From Hymenolepis diminuta (lineage: Eukaryota > Platyhelminthes > Cestoda > Cyclophyllidea > Hymenolepididae), in assembly GCA_900708905.1 (NCBI GenBank), contig CAADRB010000002.1:1897830-1961829 (forward strand): a stretch of 64,000 nucleotides of DNA, read 5' to 3'. Shown here in pieces: positions 48,981 to 62,599 of the stretch. The notes under the pieces were generated by a model. The model did not search any database. It worked only from the letters and a program-made list of their open reading frames with translations, and had not been told where the DNA came from. Within the stretch, counting starts at the first letter, position 1, and every line of letters begins with the position of its first letter. Position numbers and translations under genes: made by a program.

Positions 48981-51900
48981 GTAGTATAAGCATACCGTCA
49001 TCATCATCAGTAGTGTTCTGTGTCATAATTAGTCATCAACTCATCCACCTTCCCATTATAACTCGTTATTTCCTCTCCTCCTCCCCTCTCCTCTTTTTGT
49101 TAGTGTGTATGTGTGCGTATATATCTGTAGTACTCAAGTGTGTGATCCGTATGCGTCAGAGTTGATAGTGTGAGAGAAAGGAGGATTATTTTGGTATAAT
49201 TTCTGTGTGCGCTGTCGGAGATGAGAAAGTTTAACTGTATAATTACATATGTATAGTTGGGTGCGCACGCCTGAATAACAATTGAGAGCGCGCCCTCACG
49301 CTGCGTTGTACATATATATGTATACCTTGACCTCCTGTTCTCTCTTCTGCTGTGTTTGTGTGTGTTCTAATGTACAGAGAAGTATTGTTGTGTTGCGAGA
49401 GCGATTATGGGAGATATCAAGTCGCCGCTGCTGCCACCATTGTATCAATCATCTCTCTTTTGTACACACACCCTCTCGCCCGCGCATTTTATCAAAACCT
49501 GTGTCTGTTGAAAGTTTCTTTATACACAACCACGCATACACTGACGAACGGAGTGCCCCTTTTGTGCTACTGGCCTCCTCTTCTCCACACATTTGTTTTG
49601 TTGCTTTCCCTTGCTCTAATTCTGTCCCCCGCTCCACTCTGCCTTTTTTAACGTATTTAATCAGTCTATGTCCGAAATTTGTAGAACTGCGTGTTTTCAC
49701 TGAATAACATTACTGCCTACTCTCTTCCCCTCCATCCTCTCCACATTGTCAATGTAACAGTCTCTCTTTGAAATTAGTATCATCCTGCTCTCTATTATAA
49801 TCTTTCGCTCTCCCCGTCTTGTCCGCTGCACATACACATGCCGTTCGTTTGCATGTCGTAAAAAAGTAAATACATAGACCCACACTCATTTATACTACTG
49901 ATCATACATTTGTTCTTTTCTTTTCTGGCTACTAGTGGTTAGGGTAGCTGATTTTTGGGTAGCAGCTACGAGCTTTCTCTATTGGTTATTAACTAACATG
50001 AAAACTTTGGGGAACTTAAATTATCCCTAGTCACTTAAGCTGCTTTAAGGGCCCTATTAATTTAGGCTTAGAGATGTTCCGTTACAAAATCAATGGTCTA
50101 AAGGTTAACAGGATACAACAGTCGTTCCCAAATCAAAATTTGAGTGAGGCTACTGGAACAGTGAACAACCTTAGAGGAAAAGAGGAAAGGAGGACTTCGA
50201 AGGTAGGGAAGCAAACGTCAGCTCTGAACGAGTGAGACTCGAGCCGTGGTTAATTTAGGGCGGATTTAGGTTCGTTGAGAGTGGTTGACTGGTTTTACTT
50301 TGTAACCAATAAAAATAATTATCGGCTACGCTTCCCGGGTTGATTATTGGCGCGAGTGTGCTAAAAAAGGTTGTGGAGAGGGCCTGCTGCAGGCAACTGC
50401 TTATGACTGTTATTCGAGGGAGTACAATGGTAAGGTAGAGTTCTTTTGCTGAGCCATCTATCTTCGTAATGAAACAACGTAGAGGATGGACATTAGTGAT
50501 ATTTTCTAATATAGGGCTCCTCTATGCTGCAGCAATGCTTGGAGGTCTAGTTTCTGACCCTATGATATACCTATCCACTAGATATTGCTAGGCTGCAGTT
50601 GACTTAGACTCGAAGATATAAGAGTATGCAGTTAAACTTAAACATTTTATTAATCAGAGGCATTATATAGAAACATGAAATACCATAATAGTGTTGATGT
50701 TTGGAGATCAGAGACCGCCGGACTGATAACGGTTTTTGTCTCAATTAACTGTCAAGTTGTCAGGAGTGCTATAGGTTCACATATCAATAAGGCTGATGAG
50801 CAACTTAGAGACAATCTGTGGGAATTGATTATCCCGAGACAAACCATAAACACTGTAGCTATGGCCTTTGTTTTGCCGGCATCCTATCAACGTGAATACA
50901 TGAATTGTACGAATAATTAACAATGTTAAATTACTAAATCGGGAGAGAGACAGATTGTGTCTATTCGGTTTGTACTATTGTGGAAGTGTGTATAGGAGTC
51001 CTATTACGCTGAATGTCTGAAACGGAGGAGGAATAATTAAGAGACAGAACTGAATAATCATTGTGCAGATTGGCACAAGTCAATGCCTCAGCCTTTATGA
51101 CGTCATTGTCCTAAATTGAATCAGCCCTAGCAACTCACCCTTATAGTTGGATTGCGGGAAGCATAGTGTAAATAGGTCTTTATTATGACAAATTAATAAG
51201 AAAGGACGTAAATTCTCTAAGATATATGGAAAATAGATTTGGGGAAAGAAGCCTCAAGTGTACAAATTTGATAGGAAGTATGACCACTCTGAATATATCT
51301 CATATTCTTGTCAATGGTCACTGTTCTCCCAGGAACGTGCCTCGGTAATGGGCTAGCGAGGTGGTTTACAATGTGAAGACTACATTCTTGGGAGACCCAT
51401 AATTTTAACAAGAACGTAACTACTGAGGAATTGGAAGTAGACCAACGAGCAACTTTGACAGCTAGTACGCAAACGCTTGCCTGCACGCGAGGTGGAACAA
51501 TGAGAACTTTGAATCCCAGACATAATTAAACACAGGGTTGAGAGCCGCTTAAAGGGGTATCGCAAGATGATTACTTCCATTCGCCTTTTGTTTTTTGGCC
51601 CCTCCTTTAAAATACTCATTTAAACAATGCTCCTTTCAATGTATTATTTTCACTGTGACAAATGATGTACTCTTCGGCAATGAGTCATGGAACTGGGTCT
51701 CCCAGTGATAATTGCTGAGTGCACAATACTCGAAGGGAGTTTAAAAGATGTCAATCCCAATTTTGATAGAAAAATTAGGTGATCGAGACCTTAATTTAGA
51801 CAGTCTAATCGAGATATTCTTATCCAGGTCACATTTGCAACTATTCAGATAGTGTAACTGCTAATGTTCTATGTAGGAAGCGTGGTCTAAATAGACTCTT

Positions 51901-54900
51901 ATTGAAACACGTCATATAGATAAGGTAAGCAAAAACGAAGGAGCAAAAAGTCTATAAGATGTACGAAAGACGAGAATGAGATCCTTGTTCGAATTTCAAA
52001 TTGGGGCACTTAGTGTGTTTCCGTGTGCTTCCGTCTGGGGAATTAGATTTTGAGCCAACTTAAAACATGATTCGTGGCATACACTTGAAATAACTTAATT
52101 TCAGACTTTTCTTTCTCCCGTCAATTCTGAGCCACTCCTATCCTTGCAAGATCTAATGAACGCATAGATTATAGCGGTAAAAGCTGATTGCCGTTTTACT
52201 GCAGTGTAGAAGAGCCCTAATTTACAAAAATGTTCCTTGTTACATTAGTTAATATTACTAAATTCATTTAAATCACATATATTTTGTAACATAGCCGTAT
52301 GATTTTGTGTAGAATAGTTAGAATTTTCGTTCCCCCATTGTAGCATTACAAGTGTTTTATTTTTAAATTAGGAAAGAGAAGATAAAGGTATTAAAGTACG
52401 ATACATCGCTTTACTCTTTTAAATACTTCAATTTGTATAATTCCCTTTCTTAATATTTCAATACCAACCAATCAGCGCAATAGATAGAAGGCTAAAGATT
52501 TTGGGGATCACCTTGTATTAACACTCATCATGATCATGAAGGACCAATCCAAGAAGATCCATTTAAAAGTCATTTCAGGTTATACTACCAATAATTATTT
52601 ATTTATTCTTTTACTGCCCACTTTGTGTTCTTCTTATGGTTACTTGCGGTCCTAGATTAAGCTAACTTTCTTTAATTTCTCTATTGAGACTTCTAGCCTA
52701 CTACCGATGCAACAGTTTATTCAGTGATCGGATTTACTTTTCCCCATTAGTTGAGGTTCATTTACAAAAAAAGTGTGATGGGAAAATTTATCTTAAAACG
52801 TACATCTACATATAATCAAATGAGACAGAGTCAATATTCCAGTTGGATTCATTATCCCGAACTTGAATATTTTCATCAATGAAAGTTCTCTGACGCACTG
52901 AAAAGGCAATTTTTTTCATGAGAAATGTTAATTGTCTTTATAGCAAGTAGAAAAATATGAATGAAAGAATTTCCCTGATCTTTTATTCGTTGAGGAATTT
53001 AACTGGCAATACAACAACACGCATGCATTAGATACCTCTAACTAAATTTGATTGAAACCCGGAGGGGGAGACAGGACAGAAGTGCAGTTACTTCACGACA
53101 CTTCATTATTTTAAATACGACTATTTGGAAACGATAAGATCCCAACAGCAGCATCTAGAGGAGGTCAGATGGGTGTGTATGCACAAATGCTAGTTATCAC
53201 GCGGTTAACATCGCCGACCAAACATGATTGACATCTAGCGAAGAAACGTTTTGCATTTAAATCCTTATTTATTTATCAATAAATTGGGGTAGCTTCCCGG
53301 CTACACACATACTGATCAAGCGATATGACTTGACTTATCCCTTCCATGTGGATCCGGCTTGTATCAGATGTATTGTCAAGTGTTCTTCCACTAGGGCCTC
53401 CCTCTGCTTGATTTTCCTGAGTTCTATCTTGAATGTCTTCACTAATTATTTCTTTATTAATTTTATATTCAATTTTCACAATTTGTCACAAAAATTCACA
53501 AAATAAATCTGGTATACTGAAATAGCCGATAAATCAAGTGGACACACTTATTAATTACATAATACCTAAACGCAAAATCATGACTAAAGAAACCCTTAAT
53601 TTCAAATATATTATAGTTTTTGGTAAAACAAAATTCTATTCATTTTAATTTCAAACATTTTATCCCTTGTTGAAAAGTTCTGACTGTTTAACCAAAATTG
53701 CTGCAACAGGCTGATGAAGATTTAATGGTGTATTTTTGGAATATATATGATTTAAATAATTTATTAAAGATTTGAATATCCTCTTTCTGTCTCACCTTGA
53801 GTCTGATTGATTTATGATTAGTTTTGATTTATGATTTGTGATATAATTGAATTATGCACAAATGTATCAAATAGCGTTGCTCATAATAACTAATTCTAAT
53901 GCTGGAGGTGAAATCTGTACCGGACTTTTAAACTTGTTTGATTCTGGGTATACACTTTGTTTTGCTATTGAGAATACATATAGATGTAGAAATTGATATT
54001 TTGTGCGTAGGTTCCTCTCACTCGCTTTCAAAGCTAAGCTTCTGTCCAACTAAATGTTCTAGCTATGAATGTCTAAGACTAAGAGTCATAAAAAGGAGAT
54101 CAAATTTTTAGATATCATTACTTTTAATACCGAAAATTTCAAAATTGTATTACTTTCACCCCAGAATTTACTGCATCTTCCATCTATCTTATGGCCTAAT
54201 TATGATATTTGCAACCACGAAAACTCATGAAGGTGTTGCTTATAAATCCCTCTCTCGGGAGCAATGAGCAGACAGATGTTAAGACATAAGAATCCGCACC
54301 GACGATCTTAAATTCTGATAGAGGACAAAATGTGGTATGAAAATCTTAAGAATATTAAAAGCTGGTATTTTTTCGAGCATATTCCTAATCACGTTCGAAC
54401 TCTGCTCCCTTTTCATACGCTAAAGTTGAAACCACACATCAACGGCCACATAGTAGATAGGATTCCTTGATACCTACTGTATGTTAAGGTTCCCCAAATC
54501 GGAGTAGAGGTAAAAACGAAAACGTGTAGACAGTGAGAGCGCTTTATTCCATATAACAGTTTAAGTTTATTTAAGTAAAGTCTGAATGATTGGTCCCAGA
54601 TATTTGTGCGAGGGACGAGTGAACTTAGGAATAAATAATCCATCCACACCGTGCAAGAACGGATGCTACGACCAACTTACACTCTTTACATTTTTGTATG
54701 ATTGTCCTACTATAAGTAGACACACCTGTCCCTGTATCGTATTACAGACAATCGCTCTCCATCTCCCTTACCCTTTTTCTCAGTCTCTCTCCATCTCATT
54801 CACTAATATTTCGGTCTCTACTCAACTCTTTTTCGTCTATTATATGGTTTCTGCATGGCTTGTGTTTAATTTTAATTTAGAGTATAATATCATTTCTTCA

Positions 54901-56581
54901 TACAAAAAAGTACCTACTCTATCTAGCTAAATGTTTAAATGGGATGTGAGTAGAACAGAAACACCAGGGCTTGTTAAGGATTGGGGGCTTGCTGCAACTG
55001 AGCCAATTAGCAGGAGGAGATGCCTTACTGAACTTCCAGGTGAGTAGGTTGTAACAGCCTTATCTCTTATCTCTGTTATCGTCATTTACTCATCCATTTT
55101 CACTTATTTTTTTCACTATTCCCTTCGTCCTGCTTATGGTTCAGCCCTCGTCTCTTACACATCTTATCAATTTCTTCCCTTAGTCTAGCGCCTGCGATTT
55201 TGGGCTTTACTGTCCCACCTAATCATTTTCCCGTTTACTAATCACAAGAATGCTGTCATCCTTCCAATTTCTCTCAAAATATATTCCACCATCGACTCTG
55301 TTTTCACCTAATCTTGTGGTAGCTGATGTCATACAGTGTGAAAGGGATGTAGCTTAACAAGTACACTGAACTGCTTCTAAGCTAGATCTTCTCTTACTGC
55401 AGTGTACCCAGAGTGGCAAGATGGAAGACGAGTCAGGCTGAATAGTTTTCATTTTGAAGCTACATTTGACTTAGAGAGAAATGAATAGAAGTAATTAGGG
55501 GGGCATACACACCAAATAACCGGCAGAAAACATAGTATTTAGTTTAAGACAGAATATCTTTGAAGGAAAAGAGTAGGCAGAGGAAGGTTTCTTGAACGGA
55601 GTTCTGCACTTTGTCATTTTTAGGAAAAACATCTAAAATGACAAAAAATGTTATGCTCAAATGGAAATCCATTAAGTATACGTAGTAATCAAGTTGATCG
55701 GTATTATTAGCAAATTTAACCAATCAAAAAGGCAGTTTATCACAAAAAAATAAATAATAAATTAAGGCCATGTATTAACATATCTTACAGTACACTGTAA
55801 AGATTTATGTTAACATAGAGTGAAATATTAGAAACCTGAAACACATATCGATTGGGAAAAATAAAAGTCAAAAAATTATATTCACGTTTCTGATTGATTA
55901 GCGCTAAAAACAAAAATAGAGCATTAACACACACCTTTGAAATATTTATTAAAAGTTAAGACGTCTGTTATGAGCCACTTAAAATTAACATTTTAAATGC
56001 ATGGAATATTGTTGTAAGATCCGCTTTAAAGAGTTGAAATAAGGCTGAGATTACAAGTTAAGTTAATTTTAAGTTAATGTTGAAAGTTAATTAAAAGTTA
56101 AAGTCAATTTCGAATAATGAAAATTAATCATCTTCAGAGATAAAGTACTTTGAATACTCTGTGTAGTTTCTAAAGAAACGGATTGATTCCAGTTACTTTT
56201 AAGCGTGTCTAGATACCAAAAAACGATTTATGGACAAATTCATTTTATTAAATCATTGGAAATTAAATGGCTAACGAAAAAAACAACATTTAAAGGAAAT
56301 CCACTTAAATATGCGCATGCAACGCAAAATTTGGGCTTCAAATTATTCCTTTTTGTTTCAAAATGCCTTATTGACGATATAATCGCTATTTTATGCTTAC
56401 CAGAATCGAAACAAAACAAGATTTAAATTATTTGATTCAATTTTCATAAAATTTATGTTAATTATCAAATGAAAGACTATAAAAATATATATATTGTGCT
56501 TTAAATATAATGTTTTGTGTTAAATAAACGACCCTATATCATGTGACTTTTCCGCCTACTTAGTGTCGTGCATCACCTTGC
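48981..56581. other. DDX3 3' UTR and gene-poor spacer to COQ2
   Basis: The first 900 bp are probably DDX3 3' untranslated region: pyrimidine-rich blocks, TG/CA-rich runs (49.1-49.5 kb) and no coding frame I trust. An AATAAA lies at 50,308-50,313. From about 50 to 56.5 kb I see only AT-rich sequence with short chance frames and old repeat traces. No tRNA, transposase or reverse transcriptase is recognisable. Confidence 0.5.
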
Positions 56582-57692
56582 ATGATTCCAAATATGCTTT
56601 TAAAATACCTTTCTGTTGTATCTGGGTCTTGTGCTACCAGACATGTATTTAAATCTTTCCTGCGCTTATCATCCTCGGTCGCACCGCAGTTACCTTTATG
56701 GTTCAATAATTTTCCCAAGAAAGCTCATCCCTATATGGAGTTGGCTAGACTTGACAGACCAATAGGCACGTGGTTGGTCTATCTTCCTAGTACCTGGAGT
56801 ATTGCCCTTGCAGCGAGTCCTGGCTGCTTACCTGATTTTGGGATGTTGGCCATATTTGGAGTAGGAGCCATCTTAATGCGTGGTGCCGGCTGTACGGTCA
56901 ATGACATAATTGATCGTGATATTGATATGAACGTTATTAGAACCAAAGATCGACCAATCGCTAGAGGATCAGTTTCAACGTTTAATGCTATTTCATTTTT
57001 GGGTCTACAGCTTACAGGTGCCCTATCAATCCTCTTACAACTCAACCTTGAAGCCATCTTAATCGGTGGTAGCTGTGTAGGGTTAGTCTGCGTTTATCCT
57101 CTGTTCAAACGATTCACTCATTTCCCTCAAGTAATGCTTGGTTTAACTATGAATTGGGGTGCATTGATGGGGTATACTGCTGTCGCCGGCTTCGATTGGG
57201 CTATATGTTTTCCCATTTACTTAACAGGTGTTTTTCAAACTATGCTCTTTGATTCAGTATACTCTTTCCAGGTAGGTTATTAATATTATTTCCAATCAAC
57301 GCTAAACTTTCTTAGGATATCAAGTATGACAAACAGATTGGAGTCAAATCAATGCCTATTCTACTCAGTGGAACTTCAAAATGGTGGCTTTATGTAATGG
57401 CAGCCGCTATGTCTACCTCTTTAGCTACTGCTGGTTTAACGTCCGGTTCAGGATCTGTATATTTTGCTGGAACTGGTTTGACAATGCTTCGCATTTTCTA
57501 TTCGGTATGTCTTCGGGCACTAATATTCCATTTAATTGTGAGGTAAACTATACTCTATTTTGATTACAGGTGTGGAAGACGAATCTTGACGATCCAAGCA
57601 GTTGTTTTGCCTACTTTAAATCAAATCGGGATATTGGAATTTTTCTTTTTGCAGTAATCGCTCTGGATCGCTTCTTATTGTCGGTTGTTTAG
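56582..57692 (+). CDS. COQ2: COQ2, 4-hydroxybenzoate polyprenyltransferase
   Basis: COQ2 attaches the polyprenyl tail to 4-hydroxybenzoate (or a related ring) in the mitochondrial inner membrane, the membrane-committing step of ubiquinone synthesis. Exons: 56582-57271, 57316-57504 and 57570-57692, all phase 0, giving 333 aa. The first 45 residues are basic and Ser/Leu-rich with no acids, fitting a mitochondrial import signal. Then follow LDRPIGTWLVYLPSTWSIALAA, the first Asp-rich motif NDxxDxxxD (N107, D108, D111, D115), TKDRPIARG, MNWGALMG and the second Asp motif (D224, D231, D235), which spans the first splice junction. Multiple membrane helices are present. The C terminus (WKTNLDDPSSCFAYFKSNRDIG) matches the family end (W..F.SNR..G) and stops soon after. 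Introns are only 44 and 65 nt. A second ATG (codon 5) could also be the start. Confidence 0.94.
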
Positions 57693-58039
57693 ATCATTTA
57701 TGAAGAATTACTTCTGTACAGTTTTGTAAACTATTCAGTTTTCCTGATGTAGTGTCCCCATGTCTTTCACCATATTTGTATAAAATTAGTAGATTTGTAT
57801 TTGACCTACGTGACTAATTTTCCCGATCGGTCGGGTCGGTTTTGTAAAATTGATGGTTCCGTTATCTCTAATCTTTTAGACTATTAGACAAAATGTTCAG
57901 GTAGGTAGACACCATTTAAATTCCCAAGTCTTTTAGGGGTCGTATTCACAGCATCTGACTTGCGTAGAAAGAAGGCATTCTAATATCGCTCATACGTTTG
58001 ACTCAAATTCTAATCCCACTTGATCAGGATTAATAGGGT

Positions 58040-58129
58040 GGTTGGCTACCCTCATAACTGGTTGTGTACCCACAGGTACATGATCCGACTTTGCGAACGT
58101 ATACGTTGATCACTGTATCACCGGGTCGG
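58040..58129 (-). repeat. tRNA-derived SINE-like repeat, copy 6
   Basis: Blocks GGTTGGCTACCCTCATAACT, GGTTGTGTACC, GACTTTGCGAACGTATACG and TTGATCACTGTATCACCGGG. The A-box end (CCCGGTGATACAGTGATCAA on the minus strand) is the clearest of all copies; the middle is shortened. Confidence 0.5.
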
Positions 58130-58392
58130 ATGAGTATTAAAAATGTCCGTTACTTATTTCGTTTTCAAACTTTAAGTAATGCGCATATAATCTAGAGACT
58201 CGCCACTTCTTCACCAAAGATCAAATTACGTAGGAACTAATGTTTTTTAATTCGTTATCAGTAGCTAGTATCTCTGTTTTGTAATTGACTGCTGGGGACG
58301 TGGTCTTGGTATGGGCTCCAGCTCGCTATCGTAGTATCTTGAAACTATTCTGACCACTGCCTTCACTCAATATACATGAACTCTCTCTCTCT

Positions 58393-58455
58393 GATTACTG
58401 GATGTGCAAATTGACCTCTGGCTTGATAGATGGATCATTTTGATCGCTATACCAT
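58393..58455 (-). repeat. tRNA-derived SINE-like repeat, copy 7
   Basis: Starts inside the family (ATTACTGGATGTGCA), then TTGACCTCTGGCTTGATAGA and TTGATCGCTATACCATCG. It follows directly on a (CT)n run and lies about 260 bp from copy 6 in the same orientation. Confidence 0.45.
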
Positions 58456-60196
58456 CGAATATATAATTTTATCACTTGGTCTTATTATTGTCAGATCTCT
58501 TCACTCTGAACGTACGTGACCTAAAGTTAGGTCGTCAAATGCGTTCCCCTCATACTAAGTTACAATTGCTTAAACTCAAAAGAGGGGAAAAGCTTGTACA
58601 ACCCCATATATTCACTTTTGTAAGTGGAGTATCGATTAGCCTACTGGTTACCAGTGCTATAGCACTGAGGAATCTCGTTTACAAGGTCAAACACACGGGA
58701 ATGGTAATCAGAAATCTGCTCAGATTTTAGAAAACACTCGGCTCTTTCTTTAATTTTAGCCATCTTAAAGTTTAGATTTCAATGGAGTGATTAAAATCCC
58801 AAAATAAACAAGGCAGTTTCATTGATTACATTTTTCTCCTTCGTACTGATAAATCAACCAGGATAGAAACGAGTTCAGTCTAGCCGACCGGTCCAAAGTC
58901 CATTGAAAATGTCGCTGTTGCCAAAGCTCAAACCGGGTCTTCAGTTGATCAATTCAGTCTAAACCTTTTTCCAAAATCGATTGGGAATGTAGCCTTTAAC
59001 AAGACCCAACTTGAACCCTAATTTCTATGTACTCTCTGTCTCCACTTTACTTAAAGGTGTTTTTATCCCCATTTTCGCGCCTTATCAACACCCATCGCAA
59101 AAAACTGCCATAGTCGAAATCAGCAACTGAATCTCCCTGGTCGCACACACCACAACCGTCTTTGGTCTCCCCGCTTCATGGTGTTGTTTACAACTGTCTC
59201 TTCCGCCCACTTGTCGTAGCGAAGACTGGTACGAGATAATAAGGTATAGAATGCAGAAATCTGTTACGTATCTTCTACAAGTCGATTCTAAATACGTCTT
59301 CATCTGAACGAGTTAAAAGTTCGTTTGAAGATAGCACTTTTAAAGTTGAGTAGGTTACTGGATTAAATAAAGTGCAAATTCAACGGATTCTCTCAAATTG
59401 CTCTTCTGAATAATTTGTCACAGTATTATTTAGGTTCCAACTGCAGCATTGTAATGTTTCACAGCGGTTACAGACGCTGAAGCATGACATAGTAGAAATA
59501 ATGCACGACATAGAACTCAACAATTGATATTTCTTCACTATTTAAGGAAAGCTGCAAATGCTTATGTAAGGCTATGGTTCAATGGGCTGTATTTTTGTCT
59601 GTTTAGCCGCGGGAAATGTTAAGTTAGAACAGCAGAATGGACCTGAATTTAAATTATTAGTCGCGAGAAACTCTACCACATACTCCAAGGCGAGTATTCA
59701 CAGGCAAGCCGTTTCGATAGCCATACTACTGTTGAGTTCTCCATTACTTGCAAGCTCCGACACTGAACGCTACTGTCAAGCAGGAAATGTAGTTAAGAAA
59801 AATTGTGAATATTTTCTCCAGATGAAATTAATGTTTCACTTCATGCCTTCATCCCATTCTATCGAATAATGCCAAGCCTTTACATTCTTTTATGAACTTT
59901 CTCTACGCTGTACGTTTTCCTATTTGTCGAACTCTAATAATTATTAGCTATACCCACGAGAACTTGTTATTTTCTCAATCCTCTTGCTGGGAAGCCACCT
60001 TGTAGATCATAATCTTTGCCTTAACAAAGAGCTGAGTCAGACAGCTGAAAGGAGATGCAATGCAAATGTGTGGTGAGATGGCGCAGTTGATTCTGTGCAT
60101 TTTATACTTGAACACTAATCGAAGTTAAACGCTTTTGAGGAATTGCTTAATTTGGAGTATTATTCGGTCTAATATAGCATTCTGGAGAAAAATGTT

Positions 60197-60236
60197 GCTA
60201 GATGGCAGTTCACGAGTTCGATTCTCATCTGTGCAA
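60197..60236 (+). repeat. SINE-like repeat fragment with B box, copy 8
   Basis: On the plus strand GGCAGTTCACGAGTTCGATT is followed by CTCATCTGTGCA. This is the B-box part of the family (CACGGGTTCGATTCTCATC.GTGCA), in the opposite orientation to the other copies and without a recognisable A box. Confidence 0.4.
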
Positions 60237-62599
60237 CTCTACGACTTTTTAGTCCAACCATAGCGGTTAATATTGGTCATGTTTTAAGGTCATTTTCAGA
60301 CGACTTCTATGTGTTTACTGTATGTTTAAAGGGTAAAACTCAGTGTTCATTCAGAATTTTTATTGATTCTTTATTGACGACACACTGCGTATACCCAGGG
60401 TTTCGGATTACCAACCACACTGATTAATTCTGGTCAGCAAGACGGGTAAGTGAATGTTAGTTTCTTATTGTCTACAAGAATCATTAAAAGATTAAGTTTT
60501 GCAATCATTTGGAAATTTGTTCTACCAATTTCACAAGAATTTATGGAGTGATTGACTTTGTTTCGTGGGTGAATATATACCTTGACCAAGTACGCTCCCT
60601 TACATTAAGCTATAAACCCATTTCAGATTCCTTGATAGAATGACATTGCATTCTTTTGAAAGCTGGTTCTTAGTAGAAAGCGTAGAACTTTATCACAATT
60701 ATTAAAATCGTATTGTTTTCAATTTTATATAAAAAGTAGGCAGTTTTATCAAATATCCTGAAAAAAATTATTATAATTATTATGTTCATCGAAGGAAAGT
60801 AAATTCCAACAAATCTCTTTAATTTTGGGAAATTCATTTTGACATTCTGTTTCATTTATTAATCGAATTTATTTATTTAAATTTATTCTAATTACTATGT
60901 TAATCGATGAGTTTCGACTTTATGACCTCTGGCCTACCCCTGCCTTTGACATGTTCCCCTTTATAAACGCGCGGAATATAAAAGCATGTTTTCAAATTTC
61001 TGTTAAATGGAAATTTTAAAGATATTTCCACATTCCATACTCTAAATTTAGTATTAAATAGCCTATTATATGTTTTATTGTTGAATATTGGTAATTTCAG
61101 GATAGGAAGGCTGGTTTGCTTACAATGAACCTGTATTTAATTTACATTCGTCATTTTATCTCTGCGTGGTTGATAGATATTACTATTACCTTCGGGAGTG
61201 CAAAAAGCGATTACAAGCGAACAGGCTCAATAAAGTATGCAACGCTCAATTAACTCTATAATTACAACAATGTAAATTCTCGACCATTTTCCGTTGATTT
61301 TCCAATCAGTATAGATGTGTCCATAATAATTTTGAATCCATGTAATCCATATAATGTTGTCATTCCCATGCCATTGGTTTCAGTTTTTCTTCAGTCTCAA
61401 AGAAATTGAATGTATTTCTGTATTATGATATTAGAGCGATCATAATGTTCAGTAAATGTCTGCCTTCAATCATACGGTGTGTGTGTAATCCGACCTCACA
61501 CTAATGTATTTAATCACCGAAATGCGAAAAATTTGTTTAAAGAACCTACTTAAATATAACAGTAAAATCTAATTTCTACCTTATCCAACGCTCCTTTCCT
61601 GTAATCATACTAATGAAATTTCTCCTTTAGAAAATAACTGTATCATCTGAATTGATGGTTTTCACAAAAATACCGGCATATGTGATTTCCAAGTTTTATA
61701 AGAAAGAACAATTTGAATAACACACTTTTTGTTGAGGGTCACATGATGAGTGAAACAAAGCATTTTCAACATATTTGCGAAGTAGCTTTCTTCGTTCCCG
61801 GATAAAGGCTCCCCAATCTGGAAAAAAAGAAAAATCTTATAATTTTGCAGATATAGAAGACCTGATACGACAGATGGCAGTTACTTTATGGCACAGAATA
61901 GTATGTTTGCTGTTTGAGATATGCATGTTTCAGTATGTCAAAAATGTTACATAGCTAACTGACTCAGATGATAGCAACAAAATCGGTTATTTTTGCCGTA
62001 ATAAATAGGGAACCTAAAATTTATTTAATTAATTACCTTCTACAACTCAATCTCCTATGTGTGTGACAGCGCTTGCTAAACTTGAGCTTAGGTAGTTGGA
62101 TAAACTTAGTAATGCTAATTTGTAATATTTACTGATCTTCCTGGCTGAAATCAATTAAAAGGCTCAATGACTCAAAAAATGAGAGTTCCGCCACCTTAAA
62201 ATCAGACAGATTTTAACTTTTCTATGAGATTCATAGTGGGTTTTGATCAATCACCTTTAAAGCTAGGTTCTGTTCTCTGAAGGCCTTTAAGAAAAAATGT
62301 GCACTGATCTCAGCAAAATTTACAGAGAAATCGAAGACGAAACTCGGGATATTTTATTCCTATCCATCACTCAAGACTATACATTCACCTATATATATGG
62401 CATTTTATCCAAATATGTAAGATAAAAATTTATAAATAGATATGACAACAAATAACAACACAATGGCAGGGGATACTTACCCATGGTTATCTCCTCTATA
62501 AACAAAACAAGCTTTCAAAAGTAGGACTTTCCATCAAAATGACTTTTATAATTGGAAAAAAGTATGGAGACAGTTAGGAGAGTATATGGGAAAAACTGC

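Larger units (their letters stand above)
57693..62599. other. Gene-poor spacer between COQ2 and the cyclase gene
   Basis: Contains COQ2's and the cyclase gene's 3' untranslated regions, which converge here, and at least three SINE-like copies (58.04, 58.39 and 60.2 kb) with a (CT)n run at about 58,380. A 95-codon frame with a true ATG at 59,582 has no recognisable features. Nothing else is supported. Confidence 0.5.

Noticed and set aside
49282..49707. 141- and 99-codon frames after DDX3
   Set aside because: They lie in a pyrimidine-rich, probable 3' untranslated region; the peptides are composition artefacts.
54586..54930. 114-codon frame
   Set aside because: Low-complexity Ser/Phe/Leu-rich peptide in an AT-rich spacer, with no sign of a gene around it.
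59582..59869. 95-codon frame with an ATG and a hydrophobic stretch
   Set aside because: No cleavable signal at the N terminus, no family resemblance, and no supporting splice or poly(A) context.
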